This document shows positions 44,547-53,057 of a DNA stretch of 62,974 nt, in pieces. Location of the stretch: NCBI GenBank assembly GCA_036563645.1, contig DATCMA010000061.1:1-62974 (forward strand), given 5' to 3'. The stretch is from DATCMA01 sp036563645 (lineage in GTDB: Bacteria; Actinomycetota; Actinomycetes; Mycobacteriales; Micromonosporaceae). The notes under the pieces are model-generated. The model was not told the DNA's origin, searched no databases, and saw only the letters and a program-made list of their open reading frames with translations. The stretch's first letter is position 1. Every line of letters begins with the position of its first letter. Made by a program: the position numbers and the translations under genes.

Positions 44547-45278
44547 TTACGCCGCAGACGGCGCGTCCACGGTGAGGTGGTAGATGCTGTACGCCTGCTT
44601 GATCACCGGATGGGCGACGTTGCGCACGTGGACCCCGCCGGGAGTCATGCCCCGTTCGCTGCCCGCGTGGGCGTGGCCGTGCACCGCGAGGGCGGTCGGC
44701 GCCGAGTCGATCGCCTGCCCCAACAGGTACGAGCCGAGGAACGGATAGATCTCCAGCGGCTCGCCAGCCAGCGTGTCCGGCACGGGGGAGTAGTGCGTCA
44801 GGGCGACGCGGACGTCGCACTCCATCTCCCGCAGCGCCTGCCCGAGCCGATCCGCGATCGACTGCGTGGTGTGCACAAAGGCCTTCATCTCCGGCTCGCC
44901 GAATTCGCTGGCGCACCGCCCGGCGAAGCCGCCGCCGAAGCCCTTCGCGCCCGCCACGCCGAGTCGGATCCCGTTGATGGTGAGCACCGTGCTCGTCCCC
45001 TCCAGCACGGTGATTCCGGCGTCGGTGAGCACCCTGACCACCTGCGACACCTGATCGCAGTGGTAGTCGTGGTTGCCGAGGACGGCGATCACGGGCACGC
45101 CGAGGTCGCCGAATTCGTCGGCCACGCACTGCGCTTCGGAGACGGTGCCGTACCGGGTGAGGTCCCCGGCGAGCAGCAGGACATCCGCGCGCTCGGGCAA
45201 CCGTTCCAGAGCCGGTCGATACCGACCGACGACGTCCTTGTCCATGTGGACGTCACCCACCGCGGCGATGCGGATCAC
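44547..45278 (-). CDS. Metallophosphoesterase
   Basis: A 243-residue calcineurin-like phosphoesterase with the motif series GDVHMD, LLAGDLTRYG, VLGNHDYHCDQ, LTHYSPVP and VHGHAHAG, which ligate two metals. The substrate is unknown: phosphodiester or nucleotide. GTG 45278 with GAGGAG before it overlaps the upstream BON-like gene by four bases, so it belongs to a three-gene minus-strand operon. Confidence 0.9.
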   Translation of the reverse strand: MIRIAAVGDVHMDKDVVGRYRPALERLPERADVLLLAGDLTRYGTVSEAQCVADEFGDLGVPVIAVLGNHDYHCDQVSQVVRVLTDAGITVLEGTSTVLTINGIRLGVAGAKGFGGGFAGRCASEFGEPEMKAFVHTTQSIADRLGQALREMECDVRVALTHYSPVPDTLAGEPLEIYPFLGSYLLGQAIDSAPTALAVHGHAHAGSERGMTPGGVHVRNVAHPVIKQAYSIYHLTVDAPSAA

Positions 45279-45541
45279 GACAGCTCCTCTGCCTCCGCCG
45301 GCTCCCGGGCGCTGAGCACCCCGATGTCGACCGACAGGGCCACGTCGGGGAAGTACTCGGTCACCAAGCGCAGAATCTCCTCCCGGCGCTGCTGGCTGGC
45401 GACTTCCCCGCAGAGCAGCAGCCGCTGGTCACGCCAGGAGACCGAGATGCCCTGCTCGGCGATGTGGGTGTGCTCGGTCAGCAGCCGTTGTACGGCCGCC
45501 TCGACGTACTCGTTCTGCGGCTGCCGGCTATCCCCGGTCAT
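45275..45541 (-). CDS. BON-like domain protein
   Basis: An 88-residue protein shaped like a single BON domain: VEAAVQRLLTEHTHIAEQGI, SVSWRDQRLLLCGEVASQQRREEILRLV (as two adjoining strands and a helix) and ALSVDIGVL. BON domains bind membranes or ligands. It overlaps both neighbours (14 bases with the nucleotidyltransferase and 4 with the phosphoesterase) and has AAAGGAG 8 bases before its ATG. The BON assignment is tentative. Confidence 0.65.
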   Translation of the reverse strand: MTGDSRQPQNEYVEAAVQRLLTEHTHIAEQGISVSWRDQRLLLCGEVASQQRREEILRLVTEYFPDVALSVDIGVLSAREPAEAEELS

Positions 45542-46115
45542 GGACGATCTCCTTTCCTGGCGACGGCAGCACGCCGAGCCGGTCGAGCAGGACGAGGAAC
45601 GCCTCCGCGTACGGCGAGCCCGCGGTCTCCTCGCGAACTCGCGCCCAGTCGATCTGCTCGCGCAGCGAGCGGGCCAGGGGCAGCCCGCAGGCGAAGTCGC
45701 AGAAGTGCTGGGAGAAGCTCAGCAGCTTGTGCACCATGAGCTGGGTCGCGGAGACCGCGGGCAAGGTCACCGCGCCGACCGTGCGCGGCACGCTGTCGGC
45801 GAGGGTTTCGTCCGTGACCGGATGTTCGACGGGACGGTGAATGAGATCGACCGTCCGCCCGTCCCCGTCGAAGACTTTCACCAGCCAGTCCTCCGGAGGG
45901 CGTTCGACGGTGAAGCCCGCGCCGGCCAAGGCCTCCAGCGCGCGGTCGACGTCCTGCTCGCGGATGAGGAAGTCGACGTCGTGGTCGCTGGGCTGCCCGC
46001 CGTGCGCGTAGACCGCGAAGCTGCCCCCGAGGGCGAACGGGATCTTCGACTGTTTGAGGATGGCGGCCACGCGCTTGAGGGTGCGCAGGAGGCCTTCCTC
46101 CCCGTGCTCCGTCAT
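45528..46115 (-). CDS. Nucleotidyltransferase-fold protein
   Basis: A 195-residue protein with the DNA polymerase beta-like nucleotidyltransferase core: LGGSFAVYAHGGQPSDHDVDF (two metal Asp), LVKVFDGDGRTVDLIHRPVE (third Asp), then a helical C-terminus. Similar proteins range from aminoglycoside-type to AbiEii-like transferases; this one lacks enough features to choose. It is first in the operon with the BON-like and phosphoesterase genes. Confidence 0.8.
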   Translation of the reverse strand: MTEHGEEGLLRTLKRVAAILKQSKIPFALGGSFAVYAHGGQPSDHDVDFLIREQDVDRALEALAGAGFTVERPPEDWLVKVFDGDGRTVDLIHRPVEHPVTDETLADSVPRTVGAVTLPAVSATQLMVHKLLSFSQHFCDFACGLPLARSLREQIDWARVREETAGSPYAEAFLVLLDRLGVLPSPGKEIVHDRG

Positions 46116-46127
46116 GCTGAAACTCCC

Positions 46128-46176
46128 GTCGAAGCCGGTCGCCTCTCCCTTGTCGAAGCCGGTCGCTTGACAAGGG
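46128..46176. repeat. Direct repeat plus inverted repeat upstream of the nucleotidyltransferase operon
   Basis: GTCGAAGCCGGTCGC occurs at 46128-46142 and 46152-46166 (24-base period). The inverted repeat CCCTTGTC / GACAAGGG (46147-46154, 46169-46176) encloses the second copy. It lies 12-60 bases before the minus-strand start, so it could be an operator or a leader structure. Confidence 0.55.
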
Positions 46177-46343
46177 GGTACCCGAGGGGTGATCCGTTAC
46201 ACACGCCCGCGGCCACACCCGTCGGCGGGGGCGATGCGGCGCGGCGGGTCCGGCGACGGGATCGTGGCGGTCTGTCCGGTCAGTGCGCGATCGCACTCGT
46301 GATCCCCGATGGCGGGTTGCCTGCCCGCCCTAGCCTGAATGGC

Positions 46344-47015
46344 GTGATCGATACGCCACGACCGGGTCGGACGGCGCGCCGGGCCGGTGCGCGGCGGCTG
46401 CGCGCTGTCGCGTTGGTTGGCGTCGATGGATCGGGGAAGACCACGCAGGCGCGGCGGCTCGCGGAGGCGCTGACCGCGCAGGGGATTCCGGCGCGGTACC
46501 GGCAGAACGCCGGCGGCCGGCGGTGGCTTGGCCGGTGCGCGCGGCGGCTCGGGCGACCGAGCGCCGAGGCGCTCGTGGGGCGGGCTGGTCTGCTCGTCAT
46601 CGAGTCCACCCTGCGCTGGCTGGCGATTGCCCGTTCGGTGCTCGGGGCTGTCTGCGATCGGCGGGTGGCGGTGCTGGACCGGTACGCGGTCTGTCAGTAC
46701 GCCAGCTTGCGCGCCCGCGGCGCCCACCAGTGGGAGCCGCTCGCCCGGCGGGTGTACGCGCTCTTCCCGCCGCCGGACGTGACCTTCCTGCTGGTCGTCG
46801 ATCCCGCAGAGGCTCAGCGGCGCATTGAGGCGCGCGGCGAGGACGTCGAGACGCTGGAGTTTCTGCGCGCGAGCGACGCGGCGTATCGCTCACTGCCCGA
46901 GGCGGACCAGTTCGTGGTCATCGACGGCAACGCTCCCCCCGACGAGGTGGAGCGCGCGATCCGCGACGAGCTCCAGCGGTGGCTCGCCGCTGGTGGAGCG
47001 ATCGCCGTCCGCTGA
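46344..47015 (+). CDS. Thymidylate kinase-like P-loop protein
   Basis: A 223-residue P-loop kinase with Walker A LVGVDGSGKTTQARRL near residue 27, a LID-like basic stretch, VAVLDRYAVCQYASLRARG (DRY switch region) and PDVTFLLVVDPAEAQRRIEARG. That is the thymidylate kinase family layout, but the protein is a divergent accessory type rather than the housekeeping Tmk. A -10-like TAGCCT (46331-46336) sits seven bases before GTG 46344 with no ribosome site, suggesting a leaderless transcript. Terminated by the hairpin at 47065. Confidence 0.85.
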   Translation: MIDTPRPGRTARRAGARRLRAVALVGVDGSGKTTQARRLAEALTAQGIPARYRQNAGGRRWLGRCARRLGRPSAEALVGRAGLLVIESTLRWLAIARSVLGAVCDRRVAVLDRYAVCQYASLRARGAHQWEPLARRVYALFPPPDVTFLLVVDPAEAQRRIEARGEDVETLEFLRASDAAYRSLPEADQFVVIDGNAPPDEVERAIRDELQRWLAAGGAIAVR

Positions 47016-47064
47016 CCCGAGGGCCCGCCGGCGGCGCGCGGCACCCTGCCGCGGGCACGGGAAA

Positions 47065-47101
47065 GGGCCGACCGGTGGTGAACCGTTATCACCATCGGCC
47101 C
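47065..47101 (+). terminator. Terminator of the kinase-like gene
   Basis: GGGCCGA and TGGTGA pair with TCACCA and TCGGCCC (13 pairs around a bulge), followed by GTACATAT. Confidence 0.75.
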
Positions 47102-47178
47102 GTACATATAGGCGGTGACCAGGATCGCAACGGGATAGTGACTCGGGTCGCTGTCGGGGAGTAGTGATCATGTGATGA

Positions 47179-47197
47179 TTCGGACAAAACGTCCGAA
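47179..47197. promoter_or_regulatory. Inverted repeat upstream of the sigma gene
   Basis: TTCGGAC-AAAAC-GTCCGAA, perfect 7-base arms, 228 bases before the sigma factor start. It may be an operator. The rest of the 409-base gap holds no gene. Confidence 0.4.
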
Positions 47198-47424
47198 CCA
47201 TGGGCGGCCACGACCCTGCGCCGCCCCAGCACGCCTACTGATAGGGGGTTGGGCCAATCTTAACCACACTCTCAGCGAATACTCAGGCACGCGTGGCACT
47301 TTCTATCCACCTAACGGAATCCCCGACGCGTCCCGAATGTTGTGTAGATGCCAGGACCGCACGGCACGTCGCTTCGGTCGACCGAGGCCGAAGCCGATAG
47401 GGGACGACGAACGGGGGAGGGCCG

Positions 47425-48426
47425 ATGAACGGAGCTACCGCAGGCAAGACGGCACGCCGGCTGGATGAGGGGATCGTGAAGACTGTGGATACCGACCTGG
47501 TGATGCGAACGGACGAAGTCGCTGAGGAACGCGATCTGGTCGGTGTCTACCTGCACGAGATCTCCCGCACGCCGCTGCTCGACGCCGCCAAGGAGGTCGA
47601 CCTCTCCAAGGCGATTGAGGCGGGCCTCTACGCCGAGCATCTGCTCGAGAAGGGCACGATTCCCGAAGGCGTCAGCCGGGAGGAGCTCGAGCTCCTGGTG
47701 GCCGAGGGGGAACGGGCCAAGGATCTCTTCATCCGCGCCAACCTGCGTCTGGTCGTTTCGATCGCCCGGCGGTACGTGCGCTCCGGGATGCCGATGCTCG
47801 ATCTCATCCAGGAGGGTAACACCGGCCTGGTGCGCGCGGTCGAGAAGTTCGACTACGTCCGAGGCTACAAGTTCTCCACCTACGCCACGTGGTGGATCCG
47901 CCAGGCGATCAGCCGGGCTATCGCCCAGCAGGAGCGTACCGTCCGTCTGCCGGTGCACCTGGTCGAGGACGTCAACCGGATGCGGAACGTCGCGCGTCAG
48001 CTCACGCGTGAACTCGGCTCGGATCCCGAGCCGGAGCAGATCGCGGACGCGCTGGGTGTCCCGGTGGAGCGGGTCCTCGAGCTGATCCGCTGGTCGCAGG
48101 ACACCGTGTCGCTCGACACTCCGGTGGGCGACGACGGGGACACCAACCTCGGTGACCTCGTCGCGGATGACGATGCGCCGTCGCCGGAGGACATCGTCCT
48201 CACCGGCCTGGAGCGGCAGCGGATCGAGGGTCTGTTGGAGCACCTCGACGACCGGTCGGCCGGCATCATGCGTGCCCGGTACGGCCTGGAAGACGGGCGG
48301 GAACACTCGCTCACCGAGGTGGCGTCGCGCTTCTCGCTATCCCGGGAGCGCATTCGCCAGCTGGAGATTCAGGCGTTGGGCCGGCTGCGCGAGCTGGCGC
48401 GCGCTGAGGGTATGCAAGCTGCGTGA
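47425..48426 (+). CDS. Sigma-70 family RNA polymerase sigma factor (group 1/2, SigB/Hrd-like)
   Basis: A 333-residue primary-like sigma factor that directs RNA polymerase to promoters. Region 1.2 (DLVGVYLHEISRTPLL), region 2 (LFIRANLRLVVSIARRYV, MPMLDLIQEGNTGLVRAVEKFDY, FSTYATWWIRQAISRAIA), region 3 (RTVRLPVHLVEDVNRM, VARQLTRELGSDPEPEQIAD) and region 4 (EHSLTEVASRFSLSRERIRQ) are all present. Region 1.1 is short, so it is probably a non-essential group 2 factor of the HrdA/C/D or SigB kind rather than the essential HrdB. ATG 47425 follows GGGGGAGGG. Confidence 0.95.
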   Translation: MNGATAGKTARRLDEGIVKTVDTDLVMRTDEVAEERDLVGVYLHEISRTPLLDAAKEVDLSKAIEAGLYAEHLLEKGTIPEGVSREELELLVAEGERAKDLFIRANLRLVVSIARRYVRSGMPMLDLIQEGNTGLVRAVEKFDYVRGYKFSTYATWWIRQAISRAIAQQERTVRLPVHLVEDVNRMRNVARQLTRELGSDPEPEQIADALGVPVERVLELIRWSQDTVSLDTPVGDDGDTNLGDLVADDDAPSPEDIVLTGLERQRIEGLLEHLDDRSAGIMRARYGLEDGREHSLTEVASRFSLSRERIRQLEIQALGRLRELARAEGMQAA

Positions 48427-48428
48427 GC

Positions 48429-48465
48429 AAACGGCGGATGGCGGTCACACCGCCATCCGCCGTTT
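48429..48465 (+). terminator. Terminator of the sigma gene
   Basis: A perfect 16-pair stem (48429-48444 with 48450-48465) with a five-base TCACA loop. Confidence 0.92.
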
Positions 48466-48887
48466 CGTATGCGGTCACCCTTCTCGCGCCCCACGTCGCG
48501 GTCACCCACACCCGCACCCGCGCCGGGGAGCGCCCGGCGCGGCCAACACTGGGCTCCTTTTGTGTTTTTCGCGTGCTTTTTCTTGATAGTCGCATTCAAA
48601 CCGTTAATCACTATTAGCAGATCTATGGACGCCGAAGCGGGATAAATCCGAATAACAGCCGCAAATAGGTGTCCATAGCGCTTGCTGCACTCTGGCATTC
48701 TGCCAGATAGCAGATTGCTGATTCTCTATCGGGCACAGCGCATCGTGCCAAGGAGACCCAAGCCGGGCCACCCGCAGGGATCTCCGCAGAGATCCCGCGA
48801 CAGCGACGCACCAGAAGGAGCGGCGACGGACATGGCTGCCCGTCAGCCGGAGCACCGAGACCACCGCGCGAACCAAGGGAGAGACCC
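48466..48887. other. Intergenic region before the DUF6232 gene
   Basis: A 422-base gap with A+T-rich patches (48555-48700). The inverted repeat TCTGGCA-TTC-TGCCAGA is at 48691-48707. No gene, RNA gene or riboswitch is recognised. Confidence 0.5.
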
Positions 48888-49487
48888 ATGCAGTCCCTTC
48901 GTCGTATCCCCTCGTCGGGAACCCCGCCCGCCGCCACCGCCGCGAAGGCGGTCGACCACGCCGCCGACGACCTGGGCGGTCTCACCCTGTATCGGCAGCC
49001 CGGCATCCACGTGACGCCGGAGTGGTTCGTCGTGGCGGGGCGCCGATTCCCCGTTCGCGAACTCAGCAACCTCCGCACCACTCGGGGCGCGCCCGACCGG
49101 TTCACCGTGCGCGCCGTCACGGCGACCGCGCTGGTCCTCGTCGCGGTCGGCGCCGCCCTGGGGTATCGCGGACTCGATCGATTGAACGCGACGACCTGTC
49201 TTGCGCTCCTCGGCGCCGTCTTCGTCCCCGCGCTGCTGGCGTGGGTCGGCCATCGGCGGCGTCCTCGCCCCTACGAGCTGTGGGGCACCTACCGCGGCAT
49301 GGACACGCTGCTGTTCCGTAGCGACGAGGAACGGCAGTTCGGCCAGGTCACTCGCGCGCTCGTGCGCGCCCGGGAGATCTCCCAACTCGGCGGACTGGCC
49401 GAGCCCATCGCCGATGGGATCATCTGGATTCCGCAGCCGGTCAATCGCCCCGCGCCCGGTCGCTCGTCGACTCGATCAGCCTCGTAA
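48888..49487 (+). CDS. DUF6232 membrane protein
   Basis: A 199-residue protein with a cytoplasmic N-terminal half (YRQPGIHVTPEWFVVAGRRF, PVRELSNLRTTRG), two TM segments (ATALVLVAVGAALGY and ALLGAVFVPALLAWVG) and a short C-terminal domain (YELWGTYRGMDTLLFRSDEE, FGQVTRALVRAREI). The pattern is that of actinobacterial DUF6232. It starts at ATG 48888 behind AAGGGAGAG. Its last 47 bases are antisense to the end of the DUF5753 gene at 49441. Confidence 0.85.
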   Translation: MQSLRRIPSSGTPPAATAAKAVDHAADDLGGLTLYRQPGIHVTPEWFVVAGRRFPVRELSNLRTTRGAPDRFTVRAVTATALVLVAVGAALGYRGLDRLNATTCLALLGAVFVPALLAWVGHRRRPRPYELWGTYRGMDTLLFRSDEERQFGQVTRALVRAREISQLGGLAEPIADGIIWIPQPVNRPAPGRSSTRSAS

Positions 49488-50292
49488 TGAGGAGGCGAGT
49501 CTCGGCCGGGCTCAAGGCGAGCTCCCGTAGCCGGTCAAACTCCTCGCGGAAGGCGCCGACAACCTCGGGGTGATCAATCACATCATCAGTGGCGGCGCTC
49601 TCGACGTACATCACGTCCGGATCCGGCTCCGGAAACTCGAGGATCGCGAACGGGCCACGGAACTGGCAGATCCCGGCGGTGAAGGGCAGGACCTGGATCG
49701 TGATGTGCGGCCGATCGCCCAAGGCCCGCAGGTGCTGAAGCTGGTCGCCGAGGCTGTCCGGCCCTTCCGCGATCCGCCGCAGGACCCCCTCGGCGACGAG
49801 CGCGACGACCTGCGGCGGGTCGGGCCGGTCGAGGAGTTCCCGCTGGCGCGCCAATCGCACGGCCACGTGGTGCTCGTCGCCGCGGAACGTGTTGGCCGCC
49901 ACGTACGCCGCGGTCTGGAACAGATTCGGCAGCCCGGTGGGGTGGTAGTGGCGGATCGAGGTGGACTCGGCCTCCAACCCGATGTAGGCGGCGTACGGCG
50001 CCGGCAGGTTCCGCCGCAGCGACGAGAACCATGGGCGCCGGCGGGAACGCCGGGCCAGCGTCACCAACTCCTCGACGCGCCGCGGATCGGTGATTCCGTA
50101 GAGCCGCACCAAGGCGCGCACATCGGTGGTGGAGACGCTCACCGCGCCAGACTCGATGCGGATCACCTTGGAGAGGGACCACTCCATCGCAGCGGCGACC
50201 TGCTCCTGGGTGAGGCCGGCCGCGAGTCGGGCCGCCCGTAGTGCCGCCCGTAGACGGCGTCTGCCGAGCGCCGGTCCGTCTCCAGGCGACAC
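49441..50292 (-). CDS. XRE helix-turn-helix DUF5753 regulator (Scr1-type), copy A
   Basis: A 283-residue protein. The helix-turn-helix (LRAARLAAGLTQEQVAAAME with WSLSKVIRIESG) covers residues 10-65. The DUF5753 domain (about 75-265) has YIGLEAESTSIRHYHPTGLP, NLFQTAAYV, VLPFTAGICQFRGPFAIL and MYVESAATDD. Such proteins pair with small DUF397 partners (WhiJ type) and control development or act as toxin-antitoxin-like modules. It follows copy B by 13 bases, with GAGGAG before GTG 50292. The 3' end overlaps the DUF6232 gene tail-to-tail. Confidence 0.92.
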   Translation of the reverse strand: MSPGDGPALGRRRLRAALRAARLAAGLTQEQVAAAMEWSLSKVIRIESGAVSVSTTDVRALVRLYGITDPRRVEELVTLARRSRRRPWFSSLRRNLPAPYAAYIGLEAESTSIRHYHPTGLPNLFQTAAYVAANTFRGDEHHVAVRLARQRELLDRPDPPQVVALVAEGVLRRIAEGPDSLGDQLQHLRALGDRPHITIQVLPFTAGICQFRGPFAILEFPEPDPDVMYVESAATDDVIDHPEVVGAFREEFDRLRELALSPAETRLLITRLIESTSDRARGD

Positions 50293-50305
50293 CGCTCCTC
50301 CTCGC

Positions 50306-51169
50306 TCAGCCCAGTTCGCTGGCGATCTTCGAGATCAACGCGATCGAGTCCTCCGGAGAGAGGGCCTTCTCTTGCAGGCGCGGGAACATCAACTGGTACG
50401 ACCGGACCGCGTCCGGATTGTCGATCACGTCTTGGATCATCGCCGCTTCGACGTAGACGACGTCCGTGTCGTCCGGATCGGCGAAGCTCAGGATGGTGAA
50501 GGGCGCGGCGACCGCGTAGTCGGTCGCGGTGAAGGGAAGCACCTGGATGGTGATCTCCGGTCGTTCGGCCATCGCGACCAGGTGCTCGAGCTGTTCCCGG
50601 AGGCACGCGGGCCCACCGGTTTGACGGTGCAGCGTCGCCTCGTCCAGGACCACCTCCATCCGCGGCGGCTGCGGCCGGTGGAGGACTTCGCGCTGCCGCC
50701 GCATCCGGACCTCCACGGCGAGATCGACGTCGGCCGGTGTGGTCCGCTCCGGTGGGGCCGACGCGGTGAAGATCGCTCTGGCGTACGCCTCGGTTTGCAG
50801 CAGGCCGGGAATGCCGACCGCTTGGAAAAAGCGCAGCACGACCGCTTCGCTCTCCAGGCCGATCAACGCCGTGTAGCTCGGCGGCAGGGCGTCGCGATAG
50901 CGCGACCACCACGCGCGGCGTCGTGAGACGCGGGCGAGCTCGACGAGTTCGGCGACTTGGGCGGGATCGGCGACGCGGTAGTGCTGCAGGAGGGCCTTGA
51001 CGTCGTTGGTCGAGATGGAGACCGCGCCCGCCTCAATCCGGATCACTTTGGACAGTGACCAGTCCATTGCGGACGCGACCTGTTCCTGGGTGAGCCCTGC
51101 GGCCTCGCGGGCGCGCCGTAGCGCGGCCCGCAGCCGGCGGCGCCCTACGGTCGGTCCCTGCGCGGTCAT
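50306..51169 (-). CDS. XRE helix-turn-helix DUF5753 regulator (Scr1-type), copy B
   Basis: A 287-residue paralog of the next gene, with nearly the same N-terminal motif (LRAALRRAREAAGLTQEQVA, SAMDWSLSKVIRIEAGAVSI) and DUF5753 core (YTALIGLESEAVVLRFFQAV, PGLLQTEAYARAIF, VLPFTATDYAVAAPFTILSF, DVVYVEAAMIQD). The HTH halves are much more alike than the sensing halves, as expected for a tandem duplication with diverging ligand specificity. GGAGGG precedes ATG 51169. Confidence 0.92.
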   Translation of the reverse strand: MTAQGPTVGRRRLRAALRRAREAAGLTQEQVASAMDWSLSKVIRIEAGAVSISTNDVKALLQHYRVADPAQVAELVELARVSRRRAWWSRYRDALPPSYTALIGLESEAVVLRFFQAVGIPGLLQTEAYARAIFTASAPPERTTPADVDLAVEVRMRRQREVLHRPQPPRMEVVLDEATLHRQTGGPACLREQLEHLVAMAERPEITIQVLPFTATDYAVAAPFTILSFADPDDTDVVYVEAAMIQDVIDNPDAVRSYQLMFPRLQEKALSPEDSIALISKIASELG

Positions 51170-51377
51170 CGACGCACCCTCCGACGCGATCGATCACCGA
51201 GGTGTCCCTCGGTGTCGCGCTGTCTGGTGGTGTGGTGCCGCTTCGACATGGCCCGATCTGCTACCTGGCGGGTCGCGACCTGGCGTGACTCCAGATCGCC
51301 ATGAGGGTACACCGTGTCGGTTACGCCATCGAGACTCGTGGTATTCGAGGCGGGTGCCGGTGCCGCCGGTGGATCCG

Positions 51378-51572
51378 TCACCGCGCCGTCGAGGTCAGTT
51401 GACCGGCGGCCACCGCGTGGCAGAACGCCCGCCACATGGCGGCGGACACCGTGAGCCATGGTCCGTCCGGGCAGGCGGAATCGCGGATGACGACTCGGTC
51501 GCCGTCGACGCGCATCTCGAGACAGGTCTGGGTGTCACACCGACTACTGCGTCGCCATGCCTGATCCCGCAT
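51378..51572 (-). CDS. DUF397 protein, copy 1
   Basis: A 64-residue DUF397 protein: WRRSSRCDTQTCLEMRVDG, VVIRDSACPDGPWLTVSAAM, WRAFCHAVAAG. ATG 51572 behind GGAGGG. DUF397 proteins partner with DUF5753 helix-turn-helix regulators; this one is just upstream of copy B on the same strand. Confidence 0.92.
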   Translation of the reverse strand: MRDQAWRRSSRCDTQTCLEMRVDGDRVVIRDSACPDGPWLTVSAAMWRAFCHAVAAGQLTSTAR

Positions 51573-51713
51573 CCACGCTCCCTCCGGCTGACGTCGATGC
51601 CTATGGCAGCGGTCGGTCCGCTCTTGACGCTTGACTGTGCCACAGCGGACCGTGAGCGGGTAGAGCACGCGACGTGAATGAACGATTGTCGCGCGACGAC
51701 CCGGGCGCGATGA

Positions 51714-51917
51714 CTACCGCGGCTGGAAGACGCCCGCCCGCACGGCCGCGAGGAACCGGTTCCAGTCCGGCGTGGAGAAGCGAAGCCACTGGTCGGGGTG
51801 GGTGGAGTCGCGCACCGCGGCGGCGTCTCCCACCCGCGCCACCTCCACGCAGTGGTGGGAATCACACCGACTGCTCCGGCGCCACATCGGCGCGTGCGAC
51901 GCCCCGTTCAGGCCCAT
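51714..51917 (-). CDS. DUF397 protein, copy 2
   Basis: A 67-residue DUF397 protein: MWRRSSRCDSHHCVEVARVG, AAVRDSTHPDQWLRFSTPDW, NRFLAAVRAGVF. ATG 51917 is chosen because GGGAG precedes it by six bases; ATG 51935 is possible. Two DUF397 with two DUF5753 genes suggest two matched pairs. Confidence 0.9.
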   Translation of the reverse strand: MGLNGASHAPMWRRSSRCDSHHCVEVARVGDAAAVRDSTHPDQWLRFSTPDWNRFLAAVRAGVFQPR

Positions 51918-52135
51918 GGTCGCTCCCTTGGACATACGTAGGTTGGGCAGACAGGTGTGTTCGGTGAGTGCCCCGGACATGCGGCACCAGACATGTCCCT
52001 GGTGCGCAGTCGGTGGTCGGGCACCGGGATCGTGTCCAATGGGTGCCCGGGGAGATGGGCGAGACGCCGGTGAACCTTATCGATCAGCGGATGTTCCGAC
52101 AAGGCCGCCGGCGGGGTCGGGGCGGGCGCCCGCAG

Positions 52136-52474
52136 CTAGCGGGCGGCGGTCAGCTCGTGAGAGTCGGTCGCCGCGGCGGTCTGCTGCTGCACCCAGCGCG
52201 ACACGGCGCGCTCCGCGACGAACGACACGAACGGAATCGTGCCCGCCAGCATCACCAGCACCATCCGCGTCAGTGGCCACTTCGCGCGCCGGGTGAGGTC
52301 GAACGCGGCGAGGATGTAGACCATGTAGAGGAAGCCGTGCGCGGGGCCGACGACCTCCACCACGATCGGCCGATCGAACAGGTACTTCAACGGCATGCCG
52401 ATCAAGACGAGCACGATGAGCACCACGCCCACCACGTAGGCGATCACGCGGTACCGGGTTAGCGCACCCTGCAC
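52136..52474 (-). CDS. DUF3817 membrane protein
   Basis: A 112-residue membrane protein with about three TM segments (RVIAYVVGVVLIVLVLIGMP, EVVGPAHGFLYMVYILAAFD, MVLVMLAGTIPFVSFVAERA). The GPAHGFLYMVYI motif identifies DUF3817. Function is unknown. GTG 52474 lies 13 bases after GGACGGAG-like purines. It is in an operon with the gene upstream on the minus strand. Confidence 0.9.
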   Translation of the reverse strand: MQGALTRYRVIAYVVGVVLIVLVLIGMPLKYLFDRPIVVEVVGPAHGFLYMVYILAAFDLTRRAKWPLTRMVLVMLAGTIPFVSFVAERAVSRWVQQQTAAATDSHELTAAR

Positions 52475-52517
52475 GATCTCCGTCCTTTCCTGCCAGCGCG
52501 CTGTCCTGCCAGCGGGG

Positions 52518-52907
52518 TCAGCCTGGGTAGTCGCTCGGCCGAGCGCCGGGGTTCTCGTTCAGCCACGCGAGGTAGCGGTTGTATTCGGCCAGTTCTGGAT
52601 CGGCTTCGCCGTCGACCGGTTGGAGGGGGCGGTGGACGCGGATCGGGCGCCGGTACCCCGACGCGGGCGCGGGCTCCGATGTCGGAGTCGGTGGCGGGGC
52701 GTTTCGCCACCGCTGCCGTACCTCGCGGAACCAAACGAATAGCACAAAACCGGCGAAAACTGGCCACTCCAGGGCGTATGCCCAGCTCTGGAGGTTGCCC
52801 GACACCGCCCGGTTGATCTGCCACCAGCCGAGGGCGAGAAACGTACCGACCAAGACGACGGTGACCACGTGGAGGGCGATCCACCCCGGGGTCAGCAGCC
52901 GTTTCAT
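52518..52907 (-). CDS. Small membrane protein, SURF1-like N-terminus
   Basis: A 129-residue protein with two TM segments (WIALHVVTVVLVGTFLALGW and WAYALEWPVFAGFVLFVWF). The WWQINRA-like turn between them resembles the SURF1 N-terminus, but the rest of SURF1 is absent. The tail is Pro-rich and ends with NRYLAWLNENPGARPSDYPG. Often adjacent to DUF3817 genes in actinobacteria, as here (43 bases apart). Confidence 0.8.
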   Translation of the reverse strand: MKRLLTPGWIALHVVTVVLVGTFLALGWWQINRAVSGNLQSWAYALEWPVFAGFVLFVWFREVRQRWRNAPPPTPTSEPAPASGYRRPIRVHRPLQPVDGEADPELAEYNRYLAWLNENPGARPSDYPG

Positions 52908-53057
52908 GCGCCCGAGCGTACCTGTGGCGGCGGACGTTCTCCGACTGGCCGTCGTAGTTCATCGGTGATCCTCGCCATGCCCGGTCCGATCGGTTTGATC
53001 GTCCGCGCCTCGGGAACCCACCGGGAGCCGACCGAACGAGAGTGACCGGGAGGCCCG

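Noticed and set aside
44577..46343. Long upstream extension of the thymidylate-kinase-like gene
   Set aside because: It runs antisense through three good minus-strand genes; GTG 46344 with its -10 box is the sensible start.
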